From: Paraflavitalea pollutisoli
Lineage (GTDB): Bacteria > Bacteroidota > Bacteroidia > Chitinophagales > Chitinophagaceae
Reading direction: 5' to 3'
NCBI RefSeq assembly: GCF_029360705.1
Contig: NZ_JARKMX010000001.1
Span: forward strand, 744,001-808,000
Length of the DNA: 64,000 bases
A program made the position numbers and the translations under genes. Below, piece after piece: positions 33,779 to 43,782 of this stretch. The number at the start of each line of letters is the position of its first letter. The stretch's first letter is position 1. The notes below the pieces were generated by a model. The model ran no database searches. It saw nothing but the letters and a program-made list of their open reading frames with translations, and was not told the DNA's origin.

Positions 33779-34435
33779 TTAGTTGAACTGGGTCAGGAAA
33801 TACTGCACCTGCGACTTGCCCCAGTGTGGGTGAATGTCTGATTCAGGTTTGGCCGTCTCGAATTTCTTCAGGGAAAGCTCGAAGAGTGTTTTGGCTTCTG
33901 CCTTGCTGCCGCCGAATTGCTCCGGTGTATAGAATTTATCCTGGCCTTCGAGCATGTACACGCGTGGGTTTTCAGGGTTCAGTGCCTTTGCTTTTTGCAG
34001 TGCTTCTGCTCCGATGGGGCCGTAGGTCATATACCTGTTCATGGGATCTACGGTGAGGCGGAGGGTGGCGATCATCTTTTTGAGGCAGTAAATATCGGAG
34101 TTTTCCTTGTTCAACGCCTCTGCTTTGTTCAGCAGTTCTTCTGCTTTGTTGGCAAGAGGATCCAGCTTTTCGCCGCCACCGCCACTGGATGGATTGCTCT
34201 GCATCAATCCGGTCATGATGTTACCCAGGGCCGCGTAGTAGTAGGGCAACCATTGTGTTTTTTCTGCATCGGCGATCCGTTGAAAGGCGTTGGCGGCTGT
34301 TGTCCAGCCTTCTGCAGAACGCAAGGTGTCGAGGCTGGCGACATTGGTCTGCATGGCCTTGGTATATCTTTCGCTTTGGGCGCTTGCTGCAATGGTCAGT
34401 ACGGTGAAGGTTATGGCTGTGATGATCTTTTTCAT
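33779..34435 (-). CDS. periplasmic helical-repeat protein, unknown function
   Basis: A 218-aa secreted protein (signal MKKIITAITFTVLTIAASAQ) composed mostly of helices with TPR-like spacing: AANAFQRIADAEKTQWLPYYYAALGNIMTG, KAEELLNKAEALNKENSDIYCLKKM, AEALQKAKALNPENPRVYMLEGQDKFYTPEQFGGSKAEAKTLFELSLKKF. It is probably a periplasmic scaffold. ATG 34435 gives the clean signal peptide. It sits between the 2TM protein and the membrane-protein pair in the leftward operon. Confidence 0.78.
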   Translation of the reverse strand: MKKIITAITFTVLTIAASAQSERYTKAMQTNVASLDTLRSAEGWTTAANAFQRIADAEKTQWLPYYYAALGNIMTGLMQSNPSSGGGGEKLDPLANKAEELLNKAEALNKENSDIYCLKKMIATLRLTVDPMNRYMTYGPIGAEALQKAKALNPENPRVYMLEGQDKFYTPEQFGGSKAEAKTLFELSLKKFETAKPESDIHPHWGKSQVQYFLTQFN

Positions 34436-34457
34436 ATTGCTTTTTTTATGGAATGAG

Positions 34458-34739
34458 TTATTTGTTTTTATTCTGCATGAGTTTCTGGTATTCTTTTTCT
34501 GCCGCATCTTCTTTCGAGAGAACAAAGGCGCCCAGGTAATGGAAGATCAATCCAATACCCCATCCCAGCATGGGCCATACGGGCCAGGGCAAGCCATTGT
34601 GTTCGCGGTGCTGACCGTTGGCAAATGTATAGATGATCCAAAAGAAGGCATTGAAGACGATGTACGCTGCCAGGTGGTATTTAAAGCTGGCGCGGCGTTT
34701 GGCAATTTCCCATACCTGGGGATCTTTTTCGTTTTGCAT
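34458..34739 (-). CDS. 2TM-domain protein
   Basis: A 93-aa protein with the 2TM-domain pattern: WEIAKRRASFKYHLAAYIVFNAFFWIIYTF, PWPVWPMLGWGIGLIFHYLGAF and a charged C-terminus (SKEDAAEKEYQKLMQNKNK). Proteins of this family are common in Bacteroidota and often occur beside regulators; function unknown. It is 24 bases behind the TonB receptor gene and 22 bases before the helical-repeat gene. Confidence 0.88.
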   Translation of the reverse strand: MQNEKDPQVWEIAKRRASFKYHLAAYIVFNAFFWIIYTFANGQHREHNGLPWPVWPMLGWGIGLIFHYLGAFVLSKEDAAEKEYQKLMQNKNK

Positions 34740-34763
34740 ATAGAATGTTTTATGTTGGTTTAT

Positions 34764-37034
34764 TTAAAGATTGCTGTTGATGACTTCATCGCTTCTGTCA
34801 ATACCGAAACTCAGGAAGCAGCCCAGAAAGAAGAATCTTTTGGCGGTAGGTACCACAGGCTCTTTGTGCATTCCGTTGGCGGAGTAATTGTATCCGAAGA
34901 TCTGGTTGTTGCCGATCACGTTGTTGACTGAGAACACCCATACCGCAAAGCTTTTGGCTTTTTGGTTGCCGATATTGGGCAGGTAGTTGACACTAAAGCT
35001 CATGCTGTGGTAGGGGATGGTCTTTCCTTCATCTGCGATCGTGAACTTGTTGCTGCTGTTGTTGTACCGGATATTGTAGTAAGGTCTGCCGGATGCAAAG
35101 GTGTAGGAACCGTTGAACTGTGTTTTGAGTTTGGTGACAAACTTCTTCACGATCAGGCTGGCCGTATGGTTGGCAGCAAAGTTGGGCTGAATCGCATATG
35201 GGAAGTTGAGGTAATCACGTTTGGTATCCAGGTAGGAGTAAGAGATCCAGTAATCGAAATTTTTAAAGGTTTTGCGATCGCGCCAGAATATTTCGATGCC
35301 TTTTGCGTGACCAAAGCCACCACCACCTACGCTGTCGATGATATTGGTGCCGGCCGTTGAAAAGGTTTTAGTCAGCTCATTGTATTTTTTGTAAAAAGCT
35401 TCGAAACGCAGGGTGTAATCTTTGGTTACCTTTTGCAGGTTGAGGATATAGTGTGTTGCTTTGGTATAGGCGAGGTTATCGTATACGTAGTTGCGCAGGT
35501 AGAAGTCTTTTTCTGGTTTTTGATAAAAGACGCCGTAAGCCAGCGATGCTTGTGTTTTGTCACCGAGCTTGTAAGCGAGCGACAGGCGGGGAGCTATATT
35601 GGCTTTTTCCAGTTGTGAGGAGTGCTCTACACGGCCGCCGATCTTGGCTGCGAGGTCATTGGTAATATAGATATCGGTTTCTGCAAAGGCTGCTTTGAAA
35701 TGATCGTCTGTTCCGGTGCGGCTTTTGGGAACGAACTGGTTCGTGAAGTCGTTCTTGTCACGGAAGTAGAGGTACTCACCACCCAGGCGCAGTACACTCA
35801 GGCCGGGGAACTTTCTTTCAAACACTGCTTTTACCTGCGACAGGCTTCCGTTTGATTGTACGTGGAAACTCTTGCCGCCAAACGGCTCGTCGACGATATG
35901 CTGCGGAACATTGTCCTGGTTTTGCAATTCATTATTGATCTTGTCGGTGTTCTCGCTATAGGAGGCGCCCAGGTTCACCCGCCAGTTGCGGCTCAGTTTT
36001 TCCCGGTACGAGAGGTTGGCGTATACATTAAAGTTGGTCAGGCCAAAGGCATTCTTCAGGTTAGCCGAATCGATATCTGCCCGGCGAACACCCAGCTGGT
36101 TGTAGTTGAAGTAACCATAAAATTTCAGCATACCTGTTTTGGAGGTCTTGATCCGGAAATTGCCTTCGCCATTGTGAAACTCGGGGGTGTGGAAGTTATC
36201 TACCCGTTGTTTGATCACCGCGAAGTAGGCGATGAGGTTGGTATAGTTGTAGTTGACACCCCAGCTGGCGGTTTTCTTTTTGTTCAGCTTTTGGTAGCCG
36301 CCATTGAGACCGACGGTGGAGATACCGAGGCTGGCAGATGTTTGTTCTGGCAGGTCGATGGATTCGAGGATTAACGCGGAAGAAAGTGCCTGTCCATACA
36401 AGGCTGAGTAACCACCAGAACTGAACACGGTTCCCTTGAACAGAAACGGCGAAAAGCGACCGCGTTGTGCAATATCTGGTACACTGCTGAAGAAGAAGTT
36501 GTTGACCAGGGTACCATCGATGAAGACTTTTGTTTCCTGGGCAGTACCACCCCGCACAAAAAGTCCTTCGCTTTCACCTACCTGTTGGGCGCCGGGTAAG
36601 GTTTTGATGGCGGCGGTGATATCTGCGTTGGCACTGGCGGTGGTCACTATATCGAGTGGGTTCAGGACGGTCGTTCTTTTGGTATCGCTGGCTTCGAAAG
36701 AGCCGGCGGTGATCACTACGGCTTTCAGTTCGCTGGGTTCTTCTTTCAGCAAGACATCGACGGTGATGGCATTACCGGTAATATTGATCTTTTGTTCGAA
36801 GAGTTTAAATCCGATGGAAGTGACCAGGATCGTTTGATCGCCCTTTTCTGATGTTTGGAAACGGTAGATACCGGTCGAGTCGCTGGTACCTCCATCGTAG
36901 GTGTCTTTAATGGCTATACTGGCGCCGGCGAGAACCCGGCCTTTGGCATCCTTTACTTTCCCGGAAACGGTGGTTTGGGCAGAACCACAGAGCCAGGTGA
37001 GGAGCAGCAGGATGAGTGGGAGCAACTTAATCAT
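34764..37034 (-). CDS. TonB-dependent outer-membrane receptor
   Basis: A 756-aa receptor with a signal peptide (MIKLLPLILLLLTWLCGSAQ), an N-terminal carboxypeptidase-regulatory-like domain (TTVSGKVKDAKGRVLAGASIAIKD, ~20-100), a plug domain (VVITAGSFEASDTKRTTVLNP ... LPGAQQVGESEGLFVRGG, ~105-250) and a C-terminal 22-strand barrel. The C-terminal ending differs from SusC-type receptors and no SusD is adjacent, so it is a classical-type importer of iron chelates, vitamins or oligosaccharides rather than a SUS system. It heads the leftward operon. I chose ATG 37034 for the signal peptide. Confidence 0.87.
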   Translation of the reverse strand: MIKLLPLILLLLTWLCGSAQTTVSGKVKDAKGRVLAGASIAIKDTYDGGTSDSTGIYRFQTSEKGDQTILVTSIGFKLFEQKINITGNAITVDVLLKEEPSELKAVVITAGSFEASDTKRTTVLNPLDIVTTASANADITAAIKTLPGAQQVGESEGLFVRGGTAQETKVFIDGTLVNNFFFSSVPDIAQRGRFSPFLFKGTVFSSGGYSALYGQALSSALILESIDLPEQTSASLGISTVGLNGGYQKLNKKKTASWGVNYNYTNLIAYFAVIKQRVDNFHTPEFHNGEGNFRIKTSKTGMLKFYGYFNYNQLGVRRADIDSANLKNAFGLTNFNVYANLSYREKLSRNWRVNLGASYSENTDKINNELQNQDNVPQHIVDEPFGGKSFHVQSNGSLSQVKAVFERKFPGLSVLRLGGEYLYFRDKNDFTNQFVPKSRTGTDDHFKAAFAETDIYITNDLAAKIGGRVEHSSQLEKANIAPRLSLAYKLGDKTQASLAYGVFYQKPEKDFYLRNYVYDNLAYTKATHYILNLQKVTKDYTLRFEAFYKKYNELTKTFSTAGTNIIDSVGGGGFGHAKGIEIFWRDRKTFKNFDYWISYSYLDTKRDYLNFPYAIQPNFAANHTASLIVKKFVTKLKTQFNGSYTFASGRPYYNIRYNNSSNKFTIADEGKTIPYHSMSFSVNYLPNIGNQKAKSFAVWVFSVNNVIGNNQIFGYNYSANGMHKEPVVPTAKRFFFLGCFLSFGIDRSDEVINSNL

Positions 37035-37728
37035 GTTAGCGGTAGTTTGTACAGCGAAGCTAAAGTAGTTTATATCATAAACCAAATGATGTTGTAAAGC
37101 TAATTGCCTTTTTCGGGGTTGGTTTTACACGAAACAGCGTATAAGTGGTTGATAATGATCGCAGAAAATAAGGGAATATTTTTTTTAAACGGAGACTCAG
37201 CCTATCGGCGGTCAGCTGGTTACATTCGTAATAGGGTGTGTGGAGGGTGTTTTACGACTAGTGTGAGCTCCTTCGTTTTTTTCCGATGGGGCTTTTACCT
37301 TGCAGGCGCCAGGTTAATTGAGTACTCTTGTGGTAACCCTCTTCCGTAGAAAGCCCTCATACCGTTCCCCCGGTCACTGAGGTGGTACATAGATGCTTGT
37401 TAGACTTGAGCGCAGGCTGATCTTTATGGCCTGATAACCCCCGCTTGACCTGCCAACAGGCAACCATTATAATCAATTAGTCCCGTACAAAATCTGTACT
37501 ATGAAACACGTTTACCTGCTCACCATTCATTCCATCCGGACACGACACCGGCTTAAGGGTCATACCGTACAATACTGTCATCCTCCTTTTTATCGGTGTC
37601 TATAGGCTTTTAGTACACCCTGGTAATTATTGCAGCATCCTGTGCTGAAACGGTTCTGATACCGTAAGGGCAACTGCATGTCATTACCTAACCCCATCAA
37701 CTCCTTAACGACCCTAATTGCTGTAGCT
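37035..37728. other. 694-base gene-free region between divergent TonB receptor and M14 peptidase genes
   Basis: No credible coding region. A minus-strand TACTTTAG at 37060-37067 is a possible -7 box for the receptor. GTACA-N5-TGTAC (37485-37499) is a perfect 5+5 inverted repeat. I could not identify a promoter for the peptidase gene. Confidence 0.6.
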
Positions 37729-40194
37729 ATGAAACCCTTTCATTACCTGATTGCCTTATCGTTTGCCGGGATTTCCCTGTCGGTCAATGCTCAAGCGGTC
37801 TATAGCCGTGTAGTGTTGAAAATACCGCCCGAAGGCTTGGGCTGGCTGGAAACGCAAGGCGTCGAATTTGATCATGGAGAAGTGAATAAAGAAGAAAAGA
37901 CTTTTATTACAACGATCGATGAGGTATCGCTGGCCAATCTCAAAAAGGCTGGCATTGCCTATTCCGTGCTGATCGATGATGAAGCAGCCCGGTTTGCCAA
38001 AACGGCCAGGAAGGAGGATTTCTATAAACAACGTGATGCCGTGATGCTCAACGGCCAGTTGCAATTTGAAAATCCCTGCGGTTCACATTATGATCGTATT
38101 GCTGTACCTGCAGGCTTTATCAGCGGTTCGTATGGCGGGTATTATACCTGGCAGGAAATGCAACAGCGAATAGATTCCCTGGTGCATCACTATCCGCACC
38201 TGGTGCAAAAGATCATTTTGCCAACCCCTACGCTGGAAGGCAGGCCGCTGATCGTGGTGAAGATCTCCGATAACCCGGGTATCGACGAAGCGGAGCCGGA
38301 AGCTTTTTACACCGGCCTGCACCATGCCCGTGAAGGTATGAGCATGATGAACCTGTTTTTCTTTATGCAATACCTGGTGGAGAACTATGCCACCGATAAC
38401 CGTGTCAGGGACCTGGTGGATAACCGGGAACTGTTCTTCCTGCCCTGTGTAAACCCCGATGGCTACTACTACAACCAGGTGAGCCAGCCAGGTGGTGGTG
38501 GTATGTGGCGTAAAAACCGCCGGCCCAACGGTGGCAGTCAATATGGTGTAGACCTGAATAGAAACTACAATGTTGACTGGGGCGTAACGGGTACCAATAT
38601 CAGTACTTCACATAGTCCCGTCAATGACGCGTACGTTGGTCCGTCTGCGTTTTCTGAATTGGAAACGCAGGCTATCCGCGCCTTCTCTGCCACCCGTCAT
38701 TTCAAGGTGGCGATCGATCACCATGCTTACGGTAACTATTATGTTACTCCCTACGGTCGTCCGGCTTTGCATCCGCTTACTGTGGCTGACCAGTCGTTTT
38801 ATTCTTACGCTTCGGCCCTGATGTCGCGGTACAACGGCTATTTTACCGGCGATGGGATGGCTACGGTAGGCTATTATGCCGTAGGCAATTCACGCGACTG
38901 GCATATCTCCGGCGATATCGGTATGGGCACCAAGGAAAAAACCTATGGTTATACGGTAGAAGTGGGCTCGGGCAATACGGGATTTGGTTTCTGGCCCGAT
39001 CCGGAGTATATCATTCCAATTGCGAAAAGCATGTTCTTTGCCAATATGCAGATGGCCTATATGGCGGGAGCCTATTATGAGTTGCAGGATATGCAACCGG
39101 TGGCGATCACCAGCTCAACCGGTTACTTCGATTTCAGTTTGCGGCGCATCGGGCTGACGGATGGCCCGGTGTCGGTTTCCATCGTCCCGCTCGAAAATAT
39201 CGCGTCGATCACCAACAGCGTCACCGAAGCCAGCCTGGGTAATTATTTCGATACCGTGCAAAGGCGGATCGGTTATACTTTACCGCCCTTGCTGCCGGCT
39301 GGTTCTACCATCCGGTTTGTGTATGAGATCAGTGCCGGTGGCATCACTTTGCGGGATACGATTACCAAGCTATTGCAACCTGTTTCCTTGTTGTCGGACA
39401 ATATGGAGTGGAATGCGAATGCCAGCTGGACTTTGTCTGGCTCCTGGGGCACCAGTAGTTCAACAGCCTACCAGGGTACGCGCGCGCTCAATGAATCACC
39501 CGGGGGAAACTATGGCAATAACACTACCTCCACGGCTACTTACAATCATGCGTTTGACCTGTCGGACGCGACTTCGGCCTACCTGTCTTTTTGGGTGAAG
39601 CACCGGGCTGAGAACAGTTTTGACAAACTGCAGGTGCAGGTGTCTACCGGTGGTTCGTATCAATCGTTGTGCGGGCAGCAAACGGTGTCGGAAGATGTTG
39701 GTACCCTGGGTAGCCAGCCTGCACTGACAGGTATGCGGGATGCCTGGACTCGTGAAGTGATCAACCTGCGCAATTACCTGGGTAATGCATCGGTGAACTT
39801 CCGGTTTCGGTTCACGTCAAACGGGTCGGGCGTACTGGATGGCTTTTACATCGATAATGTAGAACTCGTGAAAGCTACGTCGCTGGTATTGTCGTCGGGT
39901 ACAGGAACCGCGCAGCCTCCTCCTGTCGATCAGAGCGTATCGGGCATACGGTTATATCCCAACCCCGTGCAGCAGGCTGTGTTTGTTCGTTTCAACAATG
40001 CTGTACGGTCGGTGGTATTGGTGAGGATTACTGACCTGGCAGGCCGGCAGTATGTTGCGCAGCAGGTGGAATTGCCCAAGGGTACTGTGAACCACCGCAT
40101 CGAAGTAAGCCAGTTGCCGCCGCAGGTGTACCTGATCCACACCGGCAATGCCCAGACGGGTGAAACAGCCATATTCAAGGTGATCAAACAATAA
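37729..40194 (+). CDS. secreted M14 zinc carboxypeptidase with T9SS sorting domain
   Basis: An 821-aa protein. Signal MKPFHYLIALSFAGISLSVNAQ is followed by an N-terminal domain (~25-120) and an M14 catalytic domain (~140-450): zinc ligands HHAREG (His199, Glu202) and IDHHAYGN (His), substrate-binding VNPDGYYYN and GVDLNRNYNVDWG, catalytic Glu in YTVEVGSG. Then a jelly-roll domain (~560-720, DNMEWNANASWTLSGSWGT...FYIDNVEL) and a T9SS tail (SGIRLYPNPVQQAVFVRF...VYLIHTGNAQTG...FKVIKQ). It should trim C-terminal residues from proteins outside the cell. I start at ATG 37729 for the signal peptide. Confidence 0.92.
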   Translation: MKPFHYLIALSFAGISLSVNAQAVYSRVVLKIPPEGLGWLETQGVEFDHGEVNKEEKTFITTIDEVSLANLKKAGIAYSVLIDDEAARFAKTARKEDFYKQRDAVMLNGQLQFENPCGSHYDRIAVPAGFISGSYGGYYTWQEMQQRIDSLVHHYPHLVQKIILPTPTLEGRPLIVVKISDNPGIDEAEPEAFYTGLHHAREGMSMMNLFFFMQYLVENYATDNRVRDLVDNRELFFLPCVNPDGYYYNQVSQPGGGGMWRKNRRPNGGSQYGVDLNRNYNVDWGVTGTNISTSHSPVNDAYVGPSAFSELETQAIRAFSATRHFKVAIDHHAYGNYYVTPYGRPALHPLTVADQSFYSYASALMSRYNGYFTGDGMATVGYYAVGNSRDWHISGDIGMGTKEKTYGYTVEVGSGNTGFGFWPDPEYIIPIAKSMFFANMQMAYMAGAYYELQDMQPVAITSSTGYFDFSLRRIGLTDGPVSVSIVPLENIASITNSVTEASLGNYFDTVQRRIGYTLPPLLPAGSTIRFVYEISAGGITLRDTITKLLQPVSLLSDNMEWNANASWTLSGSWGTSSSTAYQGTRALNESPGGNYGNNTTSTATYNHAFDLSDATSAYLSFWVKHRAENSFDKLQVQVSTGGSYQSLCGQQTVSEDVGTLGSQPALTGMRDAWTREVINLRNYLGNASVNFRFRFTSNGSGVLDGFYIDNVELVKATSLVLSSGTGTAQPPPVDQSVSGIRLYPNPVQQAVFVRFNNAVRSVVLVRITDLAGRQYVAQQVELPKGTVNHRIEVSQLPPQVYLIHTGNAQTGETAIFKVIKQ

Positions 40195-40259
40195 CGTTCA
40201 TTGCGGGCTGCCCGGTGGGCAGTCTGCTCGGATTATTCAATAACCGAAAATCCATGCTC

Positions 40260-42626
40260 ATGAAAACCAGATCTACTATCCTGATTGTTCTTATTTTATT
40301 ACTACTGCTCTGGGGAATGACGGAGCGCGCCTCGGCCCAAACCATCGACCTCAGTAAAACGGTGGCCAATATCAGCACCAGCGGTAATGGTACCAGTGGC
40401 AGTGAAGGCAATATCCTGGAGTATACCATTGTCGCGAAAAACCTTTCGACCGGTAACTATACCAATGCGATCCTGTATGACAATATTCCGGCAGGTAGTG
40501 CTTACATTGCTGGCTCTACCACGTTGAATGGCAATCCAGTGGCCGATGCCAGTGGCAAGATGCCTTATGCCAATACCGGTAATGTGATACAATCTCCCGC
40601 TGCATCGCTCGGTACTTTGTTACCGAACAATGCAGCTACCGTGAAGTTCCGGGTACGGGTTACGGCCAACGGTGGCAACATCAATAATTTTGCAATGCTC
40701 GAGTGTAAGAGTGGTAGTACCACTCTTTCGCAAAGCTCCAATACTGTTTTCACCAACCTGGCACCTGATCCGCAGTGTACCATCGTCTATCAATCCACCG
40801 CCGAGGTTACCAATGGGTTGCCACAAAGTAGTCCCAGCAAACCTTACCGGTATATCCGTACTGTCAATACCACAGATGGTACAGCAGGCCCGATGATCTA
40901 CGATGGCGCCAATGGCCTTTGTTTCGATGCCATCACCGGCAACGCCCTGGCCAACGGTTCTGTATTGACCTACGCCTCTGCGCTGGCCTATGACAAGAAT
41001 ACCAACCGTATCTATTTTGTCAACAACTATCGCAACAACTACCAGGACCTGAGTTATATCGATCTCAATGTATCGCCCGCTGTTGCGCGGCAATTCGTAG
41101 GTTACCCACTGGAAACAAACCTCAACGATGGCTACAACATCAACCGGATGTCTTTCTGTTCGGATGGGTATGGCTACGCCATTACCCAAAATGGACGTGA
41201 CATTATCCGTTTTTCTATTAACCCGGTTACCGGCGCACCCATTATCAACCGACTTGGTTCGTTGAGCAATGATGCCAACAACGGTGCGAACAATATCCTG
41301 AATGAAAGTGGTGGTGATATTTTTGGCGACGGCTCGGGTAACCTGTACCTGATTGCCAATTCCAGTAAGTTGTATAAGATCAATCCCAATAATAAGGTGG
41401 CTACGTTTCTGGGTTCTGTAAGTCCTTTTCCCGGAACGTCCAACTCCATGGCGGTAGACCCTGCCGGTAATGTTTATATAGGTGGAGCTTACCGCAATGT
41501 ATTCAATGTGAACCTGGCGAGTATGGGCGGCGTTTCGATCGTTAGTGATTCCTTGAACAATGTGTGGACCAACGGCGACTATACGAGTTGTGGATTTCCT
41601 GTGCTGGCGCCTGTCCTCGTGGCCAACAAGACCTACCATAACATCAATGGTCATTTGGGTGTTGTGGGCGGTGATACGGTCGAGTATGTGATCGAGGTGA
41701 TCAATACCGGTAACCTCAACGCGGCCGGGGTGAAGTTGTATGATGCTATTCCGGCCACTACCAATTATATTCCCAATTCGACCAGGCTCAACGGTATCAC
41801 AGTTCCTGACGTCAGTGGGAAAATGCCTTTTTCGTTAACTGGTGGGCGCCTGATCAACACGCTAGGTCAGCCCAATGGTATCGTAAGGCCGGGCGATCAA
41901 CACAAGGTGGTGATGACCTTCCGCGTTAAAACGACGGCCAATAATTATGTGTGTAATCAATCGCGGGTGACGCTCTTCGATATCAATGGGAATACCATCT
42001 TTATCAACACCGACGACCCTACGCTACCGGGCGCAGGTGCGCAACCCACCTGTTACTATGCCAACGGGGTATTGCCGGAAAACAGTTTAACTTTTAAAGC
42101 CAGTTTAGTCGATGATAAATCTTTACTTCAATGGATCGTACAAGATGAAAATGGTGTCGATCGCTACGAGGTCGAGTATTCAATGGATGGAAAGGAGTTT
42201 AAGGCGCTCGGCAGGGTCAATAGCCAGGGAGACCTGGTAGGTACCCGCACCTATGAATTTGCCGACGAAGTAAATGTGGTAGCCGTGGCACGGTATTACC
42301 GGATCAAGGTATATGGTGTCAACGGCGGCAGCATGTATTCCTCCGTAATCCGGTTAAGTATGCGTACCCTGCAGGTGAATCGGATATTGCCGAACCCTTT
42401 CGACAAGCAGGTGACTGTACAATTGCAATTGAAGACGGCTGAAAAGGTGCAGTTCCGGTTGTTGGATATGTTTGGCCGGGTAGTCTATCACCAGATGGAG
42501 TCGCTGGGTAAGGGTGTGCATGCCCTGACCATTGAACTTCCGGCCGGCCTGGTGGGGAGTACTTACGTCATGCAGGTACTGGCAGGTAACGCTGAGATAC
42601 ATCAGCAGAAGCTGCTGAAGCGATAA
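40260..42626 (+). CDS. large secreted DUF11-repeat protein with T9SS sorting domain
   Basis: A 788-aa surface protein. A leader helix (ILIVLILLLLLWGMTERASAQ) precedes two DUF11-like repeats (IDLSKTVANISTSGNGT...EYTIVAKNLSTGNYTNAILYDNIPAGSAYI at ~25-135, and a second at ~460-600) flanking a ~280-residue beta-propeller-like segment (YRYIRTVNTTDGTAG...GNLYLIANSSKLYKI). A fibronectin-like module (DENGVDRYEVEYSMDGKEFK) and a T9SS tail (NRILPNPFDKQVTVQLQL...IHQQKLLKR) close it. It is an adhesin or structural surface protein; no enzymatic motif. ATG 40254 is an equally possible start. It lies 59 bases after the M14 gene. Confidence 0.82.
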   Translation: MKTRSTILIVLILLLLLWGMTERASAQTIDLSKTVANISTSGNGTSGSEGNILEYTIVAKNLSTGNYTNAILYDNIPAGSAYIAGSTTLNGNPVADASGKMPYANTGNVIQSPAASLGTLLPNNAATVKFRVRVTANGGNINNFAMLECKSGSTTLSQSSNTVFTNLAPDPQCTIVYQSTAEVTNGLPQSSPSKPYRYIRTVNTTDGTAGPMIYDGANGLCFDAITGNALANGSVLTYASALAYDKNTNRIYFVNNYRNNYQDLSYIDLNVSPAVARQFVGYPLETNLNDGYNINRMSFCSDGYGYAITQNGRDIIRFSINPVTGAPIINRLGSLSNDANNGANNILNESGGDIFGDGSGNLYLIANSSKLYKINPNNKVATFLGSVSPFPGTSNSMAVDPAGNVYIGGAYRNVFNVNLASMGGVSIVSDSLNNVWTNGDYTSCGFPVLAPVLVANKTYHNINGHLGVVGGDTVEYVIEVINTGNLNAAGVKLYDAIPATTNYIPNSTRLNGITVPDVSGKMPFSLTGGRLINTLGQPNGIVRPGDQHKVVMTFRVKTTANNYVCNQSRVTLFDINGNTIFINTDDPTLPGAGAQPTCYYANGVLPENSLTFKASLVDDKSLLQWIVQDENGVDRYEVEYSMDGKEFKALGRVNSQGDLVGTRTYEFADEVNVVAVARYYRIKVYGVNGGSMYSSVIRLSMRTLQVNRILPNPFDKQVTVQLQLKTAEKVQFRLLDMFGRVVYHQMESLGKGVHALTIELPAGLVGSTYVMQVLAGNAEIHQQKLLKR

Positions 42627-42690
42627 GTTGTTTTCAGATGAATAGGGCTGCCACAGTGATCAACTACTGGTTGGTGGCCCGGTTACCAAC

Positions 42691-42720
42691 AAAAAAGGGC
42701 GCCGCATGGCGCCCTTTTGA
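42691..42720. terminator. bidirectional terminator
   Basis: AAAAGGGCGCC/GGCGCCCTTTT (42693-42703, 42708-42718) with a GCAT loop, flanked by an A-run and a T-run. It serves both the convergent DUF11 protein gene (+) and mdh (-). Confidence 0.9.
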
Positions 42721-42736
42721 TATCCGTAACAGGGTA

Positions 42737-43666
42737 TTATAAAGTCTTCAGAACGTCGTTCATGCTTCTTACGGCATCTGCGCTCTTGTTGAAGAGTGCC
42801 TGCTCTTCTGCATTCAGACCAAAGTCCAGGATCTTTTCCCAGCCATTGCGGCCAATGATCACTGGTACGCCGAGTGCAATATCTTTCTGACCGTATTCTC
42901 CTTCGAGTGATACGCAGCAAGTGAACAGTTTCTTTTCGTCGCGCAGGATGCTTTCTACCAGGGCAGCGCCGGCAGCCCCGGGTGCATACCAGGCAGAAGT
43001 ACCAATCAGCTTGGTCAGTGTAGCACCGCCTACCATGGTATCGGCAATGATCTGCTTTTGTTGGTCAGCGCTCAGGAAGTTGGTAACGGGAACGCTGTTC
43101 CAGGTAGCGAGACGGATGAGGGGGATCATGGTGGTGTCGCCATGACCGCCTACCACTACAGCATTCAGGTCGGAAGGGCTGCAGCCGAGGTGTTGGCTCA
43201 ATTGATATTTGAAACGTGAGCTATCCAGGGTACCGCCCATACCGATGATGCGGTTTTTGGGAAGACCAGTGGCAGTCAGTGCCAGGTAGGTCATGGTATC
43301 CATGGGGTTGCTGATCACGATGATGATCGCGTTGGGAGAGTATTTCAGGATGTTTTCACAAACGCCTTTTACAATGCCTGCGTTGGTACCGATCAGTTCC
43401 TCGCGGGTCATACCAGGTTTGCGGGGAAGACCGGAAGTAATCACTACTACATCAGAACCTGCAGTTTTGGAATAGTCATTGGTGCTGCCAGTGATGCGCG
43501 TATCGAAACCCAGCAGGGTAGCTGTCTGCATCATATCCTGGGCCTTGCCTTCAGCAAATCCTTCCTTGATGTCCAATAAAACCAGTTCGGTAGCGAGTTC
43601 TTTGCGGGCGATATTATCGGCACAGGTAGCACCTACGGCACCTGCACCCACAACGGTTACTTTCAT
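42737..43666 (-). CDS. mdh: malate dehydrogenase
   Basis: A 309-aa NAD-dependent enzyme of the TCA cycle (LDH-like type). The Rossmann motif is MKVTVVGAGAVGATCA with an NAD-selective DIKEG, then VITSGLPRKPGMTREELIGTNAGI, ISNPMDTMTYLA and the catalytic His in VVGGHGDTTMIPL. A promoter is visible upstream (43739-43769), and a bidirectional terminator follows. It is transcribed alone. Confidence 0.95.
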   Translation of the reverse strand: MKVTVVGAGAVGATCADNIARKELATELVLLDIKEGFAEGKAQDMMQTATLLGFDTRITGSTNDYSKTAGSDVVVITSGLPRKPGMTREELIGTNAGIVKGVCENILKYSPNAIIIVISNPMDTMTYLALTATGLPKNRIIGMGGTLDSSRFKYQLSQHLGCSPSDLNAVVVGGHGDTTMIPLIRLATWNSVPVTNFLSADQQKQIIADTMVGGATLTKLIGTSAWYAPGAAGAALVESILRDEKKLFTCCVSLEGEYGQKDIALGVPVIIGRNGWEKILDFGLNAEEQALFNKSADAVRSMNDVLKTL

Positions 43667-43738
43667 CAGAAAACAATTTTAAAGTTGATCAATGTATAAT
43701 CCTGTCTGTCCGTTTCAGACGGATCTGGCAGGCGGGGG

Positions 43739-43769
43739 CAAAGGTAGGCCATGAAACTACAAGATGCAA
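43739..43769 (-). promoter_or_regulatory. mdh promoter
   Basis: Minus-strand TACCTTTG (43739-43746), exact -7 match, with TTG (43767-43769) exactly 20 bases upstream. It gives a 5' leader of roughly 65 bases. Confidence 0.65.
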
Positions 43770-43782
43770 TCTAATTCCGGAA

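Noticed and set aside
40620-41654. 344-codon minus-strand frame opposite the DUF11 protein
   Set aside because: No motifs; the plus strand has repeats, a signal and a T9SS tail.
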